Part shown: one piece after another, positions 1 to 7,915 of the stretch | Numbering within the stretch: position 1 is the stretch's first letter | Layout of the letters: each line of letters starts with the position of its first letter | Assembly (NCBI GenBank): GCA_021790815.1 | Contig: JAJYFT010000010.1 | Location: 1 to 39,028 of the forward strand | Direction: 5' to 3' | Source of the DNA: Actinomycetes bacterium | GTDB lineage: Bacteria > Actinomycetota > Acidimicrobiia > Acidimicrobiales > JABEUL01 | Length of the DNA stretch: 39,028 bases | Translations under genes and position numbers: made by a program | The notes under the pieces: generated by a model | What the model was told of the DNA's origin: nothing | What the model saw: the letters and a program-made list of their open reading frames with translations, nothing else | The model's database searches: none

Positions 1-1
1 T

Positions 2-379
2 GCTTTCGAGATAACTTCTCAAGAGAGTCAGACAAGTCCTACTGATCATCTCTTCATTAATGGAGGGGGCGTGAGGGCTGAAGGGAATGAAACTTCCGAC
101 GGTTTCATCGTCTATGCTGGTTCCTTCGCTCGTATGGAATCTAAGCCATCCATACACCAATATGGGCAAGATTTGCGCAACAGCCTAATTTCAGGTGGCG
201 TGCTTATTCCAGATGGAGAGCGACTTCGGCTAACACAAGATTACGTCTTTAGTTCTCCTTCGACAGCAGCTATGGTCCTTTTAGGCCGACCTGCCAACGG
301 TCGAGTCGAGTGGAAGCGATCAGATCGCACAACTTTGAAAGAAATGCAAGAATCGGCTATTGATTCTTCTGAAAGTTAA
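2..379 (+). CDS. DUF4357-domain protein, C-terminal part (5' end outside window)
   Basis: The frame stays open from base 2 with no stop before the TAA at 377-379, so the gene starts upstream of the window; an internal GTG at 71 is unlikely to be the true start. The visible ~125 residues match a DUF4357 domain: a conserved AEG..TSDGFIV.AGS segment, then Y.FSSPSTAA..LLGR.ANG..EWK and a terminal TLKEM. In known proteins this domain usually forms the C-terminus of GIY-YIG nuclease-like or methylation-linked proteins of unknown function, often in defence or mobile settings. The N-terminal domain cannot be seen, so no enzymatic role is assigned. Its position next to a tRNA gene fits an accessory-gene edge, but that is inference. 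Confidence 0.75.
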   Translation, partial: AFEITSQESQTSPTDHLFINGGGVRAEGNETSDGFIVYAGSFARMESKPSIHQYGQDLRNSLISGGVLIPDGERLRLTQDYVFSSPSTAAMVLLGRPANGRVEWKRSDRTTLKEMQESAIDSSES

Positions 380-391
380 ATGTTCTTGAAT

Positions 392-441
392 TTGTGGCAT
401 ATTTACAAAAAAACTTTTAGATTGTGGCACGTTTGTGGCAC
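392..441. repeat. Three direct copies of TTGTGGCA
   Basis: The octamer TTGTGGCA occurs at 392-399, 422-429 and 433-440, in the gap between the DUF4357 gene and tRNA-Gly. The last two copies extend to TTGTGGCAC. Short spaced direct repeats beside a tRNA can be integrase arm sites or operators; no integrase is visible, so the function is unknown. Confidence 0.4.
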
Positions 442-501
442 GAACCTAAATTTTGCCCACCTGATAAGTCGCCTAATAAACTTGTGACCAGCACTTTTAA
501 G

Positions 502-575
502 TGGAGCGGGCGACGAGAATCGAACTCGCGTCCTCAGCTTGGGAAGCTGATGTTCTGCCTCTGAACTACGCCCGC
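502..575 (-). tRNA. tRNA-Gly (anticodon CCC)
   Basis: On the minus strand the sequence folds as a cloverleaf. The acceptor stem GCGGGCG pairs with CGCCCGC, the T-loop region reads GTTCGATTC, and the anticodon arm is TCAGC-TTCCCAA-GCTGA, giving anticodon CCC. The discriminator base is T, and a CCA tail appears encoded (bases 504-502). It reads GGG glycine codons and lies between the DUF4357 gene and a long AT-rich gap. Confidence 0.93.
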
Positions 576-1067
576 AATACAATAATTCTATTAGATTTAT
601 GAGCTAGCTTATTGCAATAGAGTAAACAAAATGTTGGTGCGGTTTTTAGGTTGGAAAATAGCTCGGTGTTTGGATAAGTAAAACTAGACGTACGAGGAAC
701 CGATAACTCTTAAAATCACGCTTAGTTTACAGTACCTATTTTTCAAATATCTGGAAAACGCTCTAGTTAAATTAGCATTTTAATTTTAGATGGGTATTCT
801 ATGCTAAATAAACTATTGTTAGCTTCTCAATTTATAGTTAGTTAGTCTCATTGTTTTGATAAATTGGCCTATTTTAATGGTATTTTGCATTCCCAATAGG
901 CACCATCACAGCACTTATATAGCCGTAAATCTGAAAAAGATTGCTTCAAAATGACTGCCCATTTCAATAACCTTTCAAAAAAGGGTAAACTTAAAAGGTT
1001 TAATGTATATAGTGCTAGATGGCACAAACTGGGTGAATACTAATTCGTTGAAGTGAGACAATTCTTG
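576..1067. other. AT-rich intergenic region, no gene seen
   Basis: About 490 bases between the minus-strand tRNA-Gly and dcd. I see no ORF with recognisable protein features and no RNA fold I can name. It should hold the tRNA-Gly promoter (right-hand side, minus strand) and the dcd promoter. A 13-base string GGTAAACTTAAAA at 984-996 recurs upstream of larB (7095-7107). A TATAGT hexamer at 1008-1013 could be a -10 element. Confidence 0.5.
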
Positions 1068-1634
1068 ATGATTTTATCTGACAAAACTATAAAAGAAGAA
1101 ATAGATGCTAGCAGAATAGTTATCGATCCTTTGGGAGAGAATGCAATTCAGCCTTCGTCGGTCGATTTGAGGATAGACCGCTACTTCCGGCTTTTCAGGA
1201 ATCATTCTATGAGGGTAATTGATGTCAGAGAAGACCAAGAAGACTTAACGGAATTAGTCGAAGTCCCAGATGGTGAGGCTTTGATTCTTCACCCAGGTGA
1301 GTTCGTACTCGGATCGACTCTTGAACGTGTGCAGCTTCCTAATGACCTTGTTGGAAGGCTAGAAGGAAAGTCAAGCTTAGGTCGCTTGGGTCTTTTGATC
1401 CACTCTACGGCAGGTTTTGTAGACGCAGGTTGGGATGGTCACCTTACTCTTGAGCTTTCTAATGTGGCTAATCTACCTATAACCCTCTATCCGCATATGA
1501 AAATAGGGCAAATTAGCTTCTTGAAAATGACAACTGAAGCAGAAAACCCGTATGGATCGAAGTCACTCGGATCAAAGTATAAGTTCCAACGTGGGCCAAC
1601 CCCGAGCCGTTATTTTGAAAATTTTAACAATTAA
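1068..1634 (+). CDS. dcd: dCTP deaminase, likely bifunctional dCTP deaminase/dUTPase
   Basis: A soluble nucleotide enzyme that converts dCTP to dUTP, or directly to dUMP in the bifunctional DCD-DUT type found in mycobacteria. The 188-residue product is family-sized. It has the GKSSLGR segment (residues 100-106) and the active-site stretch [14 protein letters not shown] (112-125), followed by the catalytic glutamate E129 in LTLEL. Ala115 and Glu129 fall at the positions I recall for the Mycobacterium tuberculosis bifunctional enzyme. The ATG at 1068 (MILSD) is preferred over the upstream GTG at 1053 because family members begin close to this point. The bifunctional assignment is inferred from the actinobacterial context; dCTP deaminase itself is secure. 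The next gene follows after 22 bases. Confidence 0.93.
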   Translation: MILSDKTIKEEIDASRIVIDPLGENAIQPSSVDLRIDRYFRLFRNHSMRVIDVREDQEDLTELVEVPDGEALILHPGEFVLGSTLERVQLPNDLVGRLEGKSSLGRLGLLIHSTAGFVDAGWDGHLTLELSNVANLPITLYPHMKIGQISFLKMTTEAENPYGSKSLGSKYKFQRGPTPSRYFENFNN

Positions 1635-1656
1635 TTAAATTTTAGGAGAGTTTAAG

Positions 1657-3738
1657 TTGATAATTACCGTAAGGATAATTTTAGGAATGCTGTTTACTTT
1701 AGCTGCTTTCATTATTGGAGGCCGACGCCTTTTCTGGTTATTTAAGCTTGTCAGATCTGGGAAAAAGCCTGATAAGAGAAGTTCCGCACTTTTGAAGAGA
1801 CTAAGTATTGAGATGGTCGAAGTTATAGGGCAGAAGAAGCTACTAAAAAAGAAGGTTCCTGGACTAGCGCACGCTTTTACATTCTGGGGATTTCTGATCC
1901 TAGGATTTACGATAATAGAAGCTTGGGGAGATCTTTTTGACCGAAATTTTGCTATTCCTATAATCGGCCATTGGGCAGTTTTAGGATTTTTAGAAGACTT
2001 CTTTATGGTTGCAATTTTAGTGGCACTAATAGTGTTTTCGTCCATTCGATTAATAAAGTCACCTTCTAAATTGGAGAGAAAGAGTCGTTTCTATGGCTCT
2101 CATAACAGTGCAGCGTGGCTCGTCTTGCTAATGATTACTGGAGTGTTAGTAAGCTTGTGGATCTACAGAGCAGCCCAGGTGAATACTAAGCATTTCCCAT
2201 ATACAACTTGGTGGGCATTTGCGTCTCAAGGTTTAGCTAAGTTATTGGTTCATCTGGGACCAAGTGCAAATTCGGCCATTGAAACGATTTTTTTGCTCGC
2301 GAATGTAGGAATAATCTGTGGATTTTTAATTTTGGTTGTGTATTCAAAACACCTGCACATCTTCTTAGCCCCAATTAATATAGCTTTTTCTAGGCGCCCT
2401 CGAGCACTCGGAGCTCTCGGTACCACTCTAGACATGGACCCAGAAAATATGGAAGACGATGCCGTGTTTGGGGCTGGTAATATTGATCAGTTTTCATGGA
2501 AGCAGCTGTTAGATTTGGCTACTTGTACAGAATGTGGTAGGTGTCAAGAGCAGTGCCCAGCATGGAATACAGGCAAGCCCTTGTCGCCAAAACTTTTAAT
2601 TATGGAACTGCGCGATCACCTTTTTAAATCAGCGGACATTATTCTAAGAAGCGGTGATGACAAAAAGGAAGGCGAGCTTTCAAATCTGGTTCCTGACGTA
2701 ATTGATACTGATGTTCTGTGGTCATGCACAACTTGTGGTGCTTGTGTCGAGCAGTGTCCAGTCGACATCGAACATGTCGACACAATCCTTGACATGCGTC
2801 GTTATCAAGTGTTGATGGAGTCAGAGTTTCCAACTGAAGCTGGAACGATGCTTAGAAACATTGAGAACCGAGGAGACCCATGGGGGTTGGGGTCATCCAC
2901 GAGACTGCAATGGACTGAAGGTCTCGAATTTGAAATTCCGGTAATTGATGGGGAAATACCGGAAAATATTGAGTATCTTTTCTGGGTAGGCTGCGCAGGA
3001 GCACTCGATGAAAGGGCAAGAAAAACTACTCAATCTTTGGCACGTTTGTTACATAGAGCTGGCGTAAGTTTTGCTATCTTAGGAAAGGCGGAAAGCTGTA
3101 CGGGCGATTCGGCGAGAAGACTTGGTAATGAGTACTTATTCCAGATGCAGGCCGCACAGAATATTGAGACATTGAATTCCGCAAAGATTAAAAAGATTAT
3201 TGCTTCTTGCCCGCACTGTTTTAATGCTTTAGCAAATGAGTACCCGTCTTTAGGTGGCAACTTTGAGGTAGTGCATCATTCACAACTTCTTAACGTGCTC
3301 GTTCGAGATAAAAAAGTAACGGCTGGGACGTTTAAAGCAACCGTTACCTATCATGACCCTTGTTATCTTGGTAGGCATAATAGAGTTTTTGATGAACCTA
3401 GAAATGTCTTAGATTCAGTAAATGGTGTCAACCAGATTGAGATGCACCGCTGCAGAGAAAAAGGATTTTGCTGTGGAGCGGGTGGAGCAAGAATGTGGCT
3501 CGAAGAAAATATCGGCGAACGAATTAATGTAAATCGAACAAAAGAAGCGCTTTCGACAGGAGCTGATGTTGTATCTACAGCCTGCCCTTTCTGTATGATT
3601 ATGATTGATGATGCCGTTAAGGCAGAGAATAAAGCTGACGATGTTAGGGTTCTTGATGTCGCGCAAATATTGGAGGAATCAATGATGGTACAGGCAGGCA
3701 CTGGAAAAGATTCTGAATCTGTAGCGAGTGATGAGTAA
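1657..3738 (+). CDS. Membrane-bound iron-sulfur reductase (Rv0338c/HdrD-like)
   Basis: A 693-residue membrane electron carrier with the heterodisulfide-reductase-like layout. The N-terminal ~240 residues hold several membrane helices resembling a nitrate-reductase gamma/cytochrome b subunit. Two 4Fe-4S motifs follow: C290/C293/C296/C300 and C357/C360/C363/C367, each ending in CP. Two CCG-type domains come next, marked by C518/C521 (SCPHC), a YHDPCYLGRHN block (565-575), the CCGAGG block at 605-610 and C643/C646. The family includes mycobacterial Rv0338c; its physiological donor and acceptor are uncertain. I take the TTG at 1657 as start because GGAGAG sits six bases upstream (1645-1650) and no nearer in-frame ATG fits. 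Probably cotranscribed with dcd and the channel-like gene downstream. Confidence 0.85.
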   Translation: MIITVRIILGMLFTLAAFIIGGRRLFWLFKLVRSGKKPDKRSSALLKRLSIEMVEVIGQKKLLKKKVPGLAHAFTFWGFLILGFTIIEAWGDLFDRNFAIPIIGHWAVLGFLEDFFMVAILVALIVFSSIRLIKSPSKLERKSRFYGSHNSAAWLVLLMITGVLVSLWIYRAAQVNTKHFPYTTWWAFASQGLAKLLVHLGPSANSAIETIFLLANVGIICGFLILVVYSKHLHIFLAPINIAFSRRPRALGALGTTLDMDPENMEDDAVFGAGNIDQFSWKQLLDLATCTECGRCQEQCPAWNTGKPLSPKLLIMELRDHLFKSADIILRSGDDKKEGELSNLVPDVIDTDVLWSCTTCGACVEQCPVDIEHVDTILDMRRYQVLMESEFPTEAGTMLRNIENRGDPWGLGSSTRLQWTEGLEFEIPVIDGEIPENIEYLFWVGCAGALDERARKTTQSLARLLHRAGVSFAILGKAESCTGDSARRLGNEYLFQMQAAQNIETLNSAKIKKIIASCPHCFNALANEYPSLGGNFEVVHHSQLLNVLVRDKKVTAGTFKATVTYHDPCYLGRHNRVFDEPRNVLDSVNGVNQIEMHRCREKGFCCGAGGARMWLEENIGERINVNRTKEALSTGADVVSTACPFCMIMIDDAVKAENKADDVRVLDVAQILEESMMVQAGTGKDSESVASDE

Positions 3739-3767
3739 GGTCTAGCACCTAAACGGATAAGGTTAAT

Positions 3768-4901
3768 GTGCAAATTGCTAGATGGATTGGTCTGATACTT
3801 GGAATACTCCTAGTATTTGGTAACTGGCTAAGTGTTATAAGAACTCTAATTGCGCCAAGAAGCTTTTACTCAAGAGGCTTATCGGTTTTAACTGAGTCTT
3901 GGCGGAAGTTGTTCAAATTCACTGCACGCAGACTCCCAAACTACAATGCAAAAGACAGACTGCTTTCGCTGCAAGAACCTGTTCTACTTATATTGTTACT
4001 TGCTATCTGGCTCGCTATTTTTCAAATCGGTTTTACTCTTATAATATGGCGGGTGACAACAGTCTCGTTCTTTAAGGCTTTTGAACTTGCTGGATCTGCA
4101 GAATTTACACTTGGGTTCTCAACTCCCAGTGGATCTGTTCCATTGGCCGTTGTTTTTATTACTGCAATGACCGGACTTATTGTTGTTGCTCTTGAAGTTG
4201 GTTTTTTGCCGACGCTTTATTCATCGTATAACAGGCGCGAAAGACTCATTACCATGCTTGAAAGCCGAGCAGGTTCACCAGCTTGGGGGCCAGAAATTTT
4301 GGCGAGACATGCTTTAGTTGGACTAATGGAAGATCTACCGAATTTTTATTCATCCTGGGAAAGTTGGGCAGCTGACGTAGGTGAAAGTCACACAACGCAC
4401 TCATTTTTACTGCACTTTAGATCTCCAAAGCCACTCGCATCGTGGATAATTGCACTTTTAGCAGTTCTGGATAGCGCAGCACTAATTTTGGCCTTTTCCC
4501 CATCTATTGCAACAGTTGACGCAAGGCTTTCTTTGCGGATGGGATTTACCGCTTTACGTGACATTGCCGATTCTATTCACATTAAATATGATGGTGATCC
4601 AAGACCTGACGCACCTATTTTGCTGAGTTTCGACGAGTTTAAAACAGGTGTAGAGAGGATGATAAAGGCTGGGTTTCCGACACAGAGAAGTATGGAGGAA
4701 GCTTGGGTGCATTTTAAAGGCTGGAGGGTAAACTATGAAAGCATCGCCTATGAAATTGCGGATTATGTTGCGGCGCCCGTAGCTCCATGGAGTGGAGAAA
4801 GAAAGTCATTAAATGAGTCAATAATTGAACCAATTGGAGTTTTAAATCGAAGGCCAGGGGATCCAGGCGATGAAAACCCAGTACCACTTAGAGATCTGTA
4901 G
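3768..4901 (+). CDS. Integral membrane protein with a K+-channel-like pore loop
   Basis: A 377-residue protein with a helix at residues 3-24, another near 70-92, a third near 122-150 and a fourth near 225-248. Between the second and third helices lies AGSAEFTLGFSTP, which resembles the pore-loop pattern of two-helix potassium channels (a Gly-Ser... TLGF turn), though without the canonical TVGYG filter. The C-terminal ~120 residues are cytoplasmic-looking and acidic, with no domain I recognise. The GTG start at 3768 is preceded by GGATAAGG. It follows the Fe-S reductase by 29 bases in the same direction. Ion channel function is a guess from the pore-like motif; a membrane protein of unknown function is certain. 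Confidence 0.6.
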   Translation: MQIARWIGLILGILLVFGNWLSVIRTLIAPRSFYSRGLSVLTESWRKLFKFTARRLPNYNAKDRLLSLQEPVLLILLLAIWLAIFQIGFTLIIWRVTTVSFFKAFELAGSAEFTLGFSTPSGSVPLAVVFITAMTGLIVVALEVGFLPTLYSSYNRRERLITMLESRAGSPAWGPEILARHALVGLMEDLPNFYSSWESWAADVGESHTTHSFLLHFRSPKPLASWIIALLAVLDSAALILAFSPSIATVDARLSLRMGFTALRDIADSIHIKYDGDPRPDAPILLSFDEFKTGVERMIKAGFPTQRSMEEAWVHFKGWRVNYESIAYEIADYVAAPVAPWSGERKSLNESIIEPIGVLNRRPGDPGDENPVPLRDL

Positions 4902-5011
4902 TGGCAGTTTAATGGCAAAATAAAGTTGTTGTAATCATTTGAGGCTTATGCTGAACCGCTACGTAACTTTTGAGACTTGTAGATGATTGTAGGCAATGGC
5001 ACTTCGACGAG

Positions 5012-5017
5012 TAAGAT
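5012..5017 (+). promoter_or_regulatory. Candidate -10 element of a leaderless promoter
   Basis: TAAGAT matches the TAnnnT -10 pattern and ends six bases before the ATG at 5024. Transcription would then begin at or next to the start codon, which also lacks a clear ribosome binding site. Confidence 0.35.
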
Positions 5018-5023
5018 TAGAGT

Positions 5024-5923
5024 ATGGATTATGGAATAATGTTGGATGTCGACGGAAGTGTCGACGATGTAATTTTACGTGCTAAAAGTGCTCATGAAAA
5101 TGGAATTAAGAATATTTGGCTTACTCAAATATTTGGTCATGATTCTCTCACGTTGTGTGGGTTGATCGGACGTGAAATTAAAGATGTTAGCGTTGGAACT
5201 GCAGTTACGCCAATTCAACCTCGGCATCCGCTGATGTTAGCTGCTCAAACGTTAACTGTTAACAGTGCAGTAGGAGGAAGACTAACGCTTGGGGTTGGAC
5301 TTAGTCATCAAATGGTCATTGAGGGAATTTTTGGTCTTGAATTTAGCAAGCCAGCTCACCAGATGGAGGAGTATCTGGAAGTTCTGATGCCACTACTAAG
5401 AGGTCAAGGTGTTCAATTTAAGGGGGAAAAATATAAGGTATCAACTCTTGGACCTATTGAAGTCCCTATGCCTAGTGAGCCGAGGGTTTTGGTTGCTGCA
5501 CTCGGTGAGAGAATGCTAGGCATTGCTGGTAGGTTAGCGAATGGCACAGCAACTTGGATGACAGGTGTTGAAACAGTGAAGAAGCATATCGTTCCTACAA
5601 TTAGGAAAGTAAGAGAAGATCTTAATCTAGGTTTGCCAGAAGTGCTTGTTGGTCTTCCAGTTTGTGTATCTGACGACAAGGAAAATGCGAGAGAGAGAGC
5701 GTCTAAGGTATTTGCTATTTATGGAGGCCTACCATCCTACCGGGCAATGCTCGATAGAGAAGGAGCAAGTGGTCCGCAAGATGTGGCGATAATTGGAAGT
5801 GAAAGTGAAGTCAAAGATACACTCTTGGGATTGGAAGGTATTGGAGTGACAGGATTCGTTGGAGGTATATTTGGGAACCGTGAGGAAAAGGAAAAAACTT
5901 TGGCTCTCTTGGGAAGTCTTTAA
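5024..5923 (+). CDS. LLM-class F420-dependent oxidoreductase
   Basis: A 299-residue luciferase-like TIM-barrel flavin/F420 oxidoreductase. Family marks are the N-terminal strand DYGIML, the segment GTAVTPIQPRHPLMLA around residues 58-73, the GRLTLGVGLSH block (85-95), and the motif GIAGRLANGTATWMTG after residue 160 where the cofactor phosphate sits in homologues. Such enzymes in actinobacteria reduce or oxidise diverse small molecules with F420; the substrate cannot be read here. Cofactor choice (F420 rather than FMN) rests on similarity to actinobacterial relatives and is inference. It stands alone, with a candidate leaderless promoter, and is convergent with tRNA-Ser 11 bases beyond its stop. 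Confidence 0.82.
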   Translation: MDYGIMLDVDGSVDDVILRAKSAHENGIKNIWLTQIFGHDSLTLCGLIGREIKDVSVGTAVTPIQPRHPLMLAAQTLTVNSAVGGRLTLGVGLSHQMVIEGIFGLEFSKPAHQMEEYLEVLMPLLRGQGVQFKGEKYKVSTLGPIEVPMPSEPRVLVAALGERMLGIAGRLANGTATWMTGVETVKKHIVPTIRKVREDLNLGLPEVLVGLPVCVSDDKENARERASKVFAIYGGLPSYRAMLDREGASGPQDVAIIGSESEVKDTLLGLEGIGVTGFVGGIFGNREEKEKTLALLGSL

Positions 5924-5934
5924 AATAAATTGAG

Positions 5935-6018
5935 CGGAGGGAGTGGGATTCGAACCCACGGAGCTATTCACTCGACGGTTTTCAAGACCGTTGCCTTCGT
6001 CCGCTCGGCCATCCCTCC
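5935..6018 (-). tRNA. tRNA-Ser (anticodon UGA)
   Basis: On the minus strand the acceptor stem GGAGGGA pairs with TCCCTCC. The anticodon arm ACGGT-CTTGAAA-ACCGT gives anticodon TGA. A class-II variable arm with a GAG/CTC stem follows, then the T arm GTGGG-TTCGAAT-CCCAC. Discriminator is G; CCA is not encoded. The length of 84 is slightly short for tRNA-Ser because the variable arm is small. Confidence 0.93.
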
Positions 6019-6096
6019 AGACTTATATATCTTAACTTGAAGATGACTAACTGTTTTCCAACTACATAGATTCCTTATTCAAAATAAGTATCTTTT

Positions 6097-7047
6097 TTAA
6101 GAACCTATTAGATTTTTAAGACTTTCAACCCAACAGTCAGCGCTCTTGTAAGCTTCATTAACTTCTTCTCTTTTTTCTAAAGCAGTATCACCAAAGATTG
6201 GATATGAACCAAGATACTTAATCCACCCAAGTTCCATGTGGAGATCTCGCAAGCAGTCAGACACCTTTGCATCTGCAACGTGACCCTCAAAGTCTATCAA
6301 GAAGCAGTATTGACCTAGTCCCTCCTTTGTTGGTCTCGACTCAACTTTCATTAGGTTTATTGATCTCGCTGAAAAGTGCCCTAATATACTGTGTAAACTT
6401 CCCGGATGGTCTGCATTTTGAAAGCATGCTATTGAAGTTTTATCGTGCCCTGAAGGACTTTGAATTGTAGAACTTTCTAATAGTACGAATCGAGTTCGAT
6501 TGAGCTTATGATCCTCAATTGATTCGGCAAGTATTTCGAGATTATTTAGCTCAGCTGCAAGTTTTGGTGCGACAGCACAGATTGACTTATTGCCAATTTC
6601 GCGAACTATTTTTGCAGCTTCTGAAGTTGAGTTTGCTGCTTTCAAAGTCACTGAGTTCAAATTTTGATGAAGCCAAGTTCGACACTGACCAGAAGCATGA
6701 GGATAAGAAATAACTTCTGTTATATCTCCTAACGTAGCTCCGCGAAGCCCAATTAGCTGAAGATGTATATCTATTTCAATTTCTCGCTGAATTATGGTTT
6801 CTGAGTGAAATAGAAGTTGATCAAGTGTTTCTGGTACTGAACCTTCAATTGAATTTTCGATTGGTATAAATGCCAATTCAATATCTTTACGCTTCAGTCC
6901 TAAAAAGGTATCAGTAATAGATGGGAACGGGACGAGTTCATGACGTGCTAGATCAGGCTGTGTCAGGAGAGCTTCTTGTGAGAAAGTTCCTTCTGGCCCT
7001 AGGTAGCCTATTTGAGTAGTTGTGTTTTTTTCATTAACGTCTGACAT
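6097..7047 (-). CDS. pheA: Prephenate dehydratase with ACT domain
   Basis: Converts prephenate to phenylpyruvate in phenylalanine synthesis. The 316-residue protein has the catalytic prephenate dehydratase domain first (GYLGPEGTFS at 14-23, the IPIENS.EGSV block at 61-71, and the diagnostic NRTRFVLL with T185-R186-F187). A C-terminal ACT domain follows, with the phenylalanine-binding ESRP at 236-239. Length matches the monofunctional actinobacterial enzyme, which is feedback-inhibited by phenylalanine. No chorismate mutase domain is fused. The ATG at 7047 has TAGACT (7058-7053 on the minus strand) only five bases upstream, suggesting a short or absent leader. It is divergent from larB. Confidence 0.95.
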   Translation of the reverse strand: MSDVNEKNTTTQIGYLGPEGTFSQEALLTQPDLARHELVPFPSITDTFLGLKRKDIELAFIPIENSIEGSVPETLDQLLFHSETIIQREIEIDIHLQLIGLRGATLGDITEVISYPHASGQCRTWLHQNLNSVTLKAANSTSEAAKIVREIGNKSICAVAPKLAAELNNLEILAESIEDHKLNRTRFVLLESSTIQSPSGHDKTSIACFQNADHPGSLHSILGHFSARSINLMKVESRPTKEGLGQYCFLIDFEGHVADAKVSDCLRDLHMELGWIKYLGSYPIFGDTALEKREEVNEAYKSADCWVESLKNLIGS

Positions 7048-7148
7048 ATATAAGTCTAAAATAGTCTATCTCTCTGTAAGCATTGAATTTGCCAGGTAAA
7101 CTTAAAAAACCAATAATGTTATGTGTTAAGTAGTGTGAGAGGAATTAC

Positions 7149-7907
7149 GTGGATAGGCAAGAGTTCATTAGAAACATGCTTGAAAAAGTGTCAAACGGAG
7201 AGATGGATATTGACTCTGCGCTGAAAGTCCTTGAAAAATATCCGTTCTCTGATATAGGTTTTGCAAAAATTGACCACCAACGAGGTCTTAGGCAGTTAGT
7301 TCCAGAGGTTGTCTACTGTCCAAGAAAGTCGTCTGAGCAAGTGAGAGAGATTGTATTAGAACTCTTAACTTTGCCAAATGGACCAATAATTGTCTCGAGA
7401 GCCTCAAAAGATAAAATTGATGCAATTTTGGACTTAGGGGAAGAGGTTGTTGTCACACCTACCGCAGACGGACTATTTATGGCTTCTATGAGACATTTAG
7501 ATAGAAGAGATGAGAAAGTCTCTGTCATTACGGCCGGAACGGCAGACATTCCAGTGGCAAAGGAAGCATGTGCAGTTCTAGAAGCTTTTGGAGTCGTGCC
7601 TCGGCTTTTTGTAGACTGTGGCGTAGCGGGACTCTCACGTATTCTTTCGATTGTAGATGAGTTTACAAATTCAGATGCAGTTATTGTTGTAGCCGGGATG
7701 GAAGGGGCGTTAGCAAGTGTAGTTGCAGGGTTGACTTCTTCGCCTGTGTTATGTATTCCAACGTCAGTAGGATATGGGTCTTCTCTAGGCGGTGTTACAG
7801 CGCTCTTGTCAATGTTGTCTTCTTGTTCTCCAGGTGTAAGCGTAGTTGGCATTGATAACGGTTTTGGTGCGGCTGCAGGGGTTCTTAGGATTTTAGACAG
7901 AAGATGA
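7149..7907 (+). CDS. larB: LarB, pyridinium-3,5-biscarboxylic acid mononucleotide synthase
   Basis: First enzyme of nickel-pincer nucleotide (NPN) cofactor synthesis: it carboxylates and hydrolyses nicotinic acid adenine dinucleotide. The 252-residue product has a short N-terminal helical part and a PurE/AIR-carboxylase-like C-terminal domain. Visible marks are ITAGTADIPVAKEA near residues 126-139, VAGMEGALASVVAGL near 182-196 and PTSVGYGSSLGG near 204-215, all typical of LarB. The GTG start at 7149 follows an AGAGGA ribosome site. It precedes larC by only eight bases, so the two form an operon. The sulfur transferase LarE and the racemase apoenzyme LarA are not in this window. Confidence 0.93.
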   Translation: MDRQEFIRNMLEKVSNGEMDIDSALKVLEKYPFSDIGFAKIDHQRGLRQLVPEVVYCPRKSSEQVREIVLELLTLPNGPIIVSRASKDKIDAILDLGEEVVVTPTADGLFMASMRHLDRRDEKVSVITAGTADIPVAKEACAVLEAFGVVPRLFVDCGVAGLSRILSIVDEFTNSDAVIVVAGMEGALASVVAGLTSSPVLCIPTSVGYGSSLGGVTALLSMLSSCSPGVSVVGIDNGFGAAAGVLRILDRR

Positions 7908-7915
7908 AATAGCTT

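Noticed and set aside
1053-1067. Upstream GTG start for dcd
   Set aside because: Homologues begin at the MxLSD motif, which is the ATG at 1068.
1635-2045. Long minus-strand ORF within the Fe-S reductase gene
   Set aside because: It is the antisense shadow of a gene with clear membrane helices and lacks protein-like features.
3363-3773. Minus-strand ORF in the CCG-domain region
   Set aside because: Antisense to the cysteine motifs of the Fe-S reductase; composition is an artefact.
7313-7852. 179-residue minus-strand ORF opposite larB
   Set aside because: Complementary to a strongly conserved gene with its own ribosome site; no independent support.
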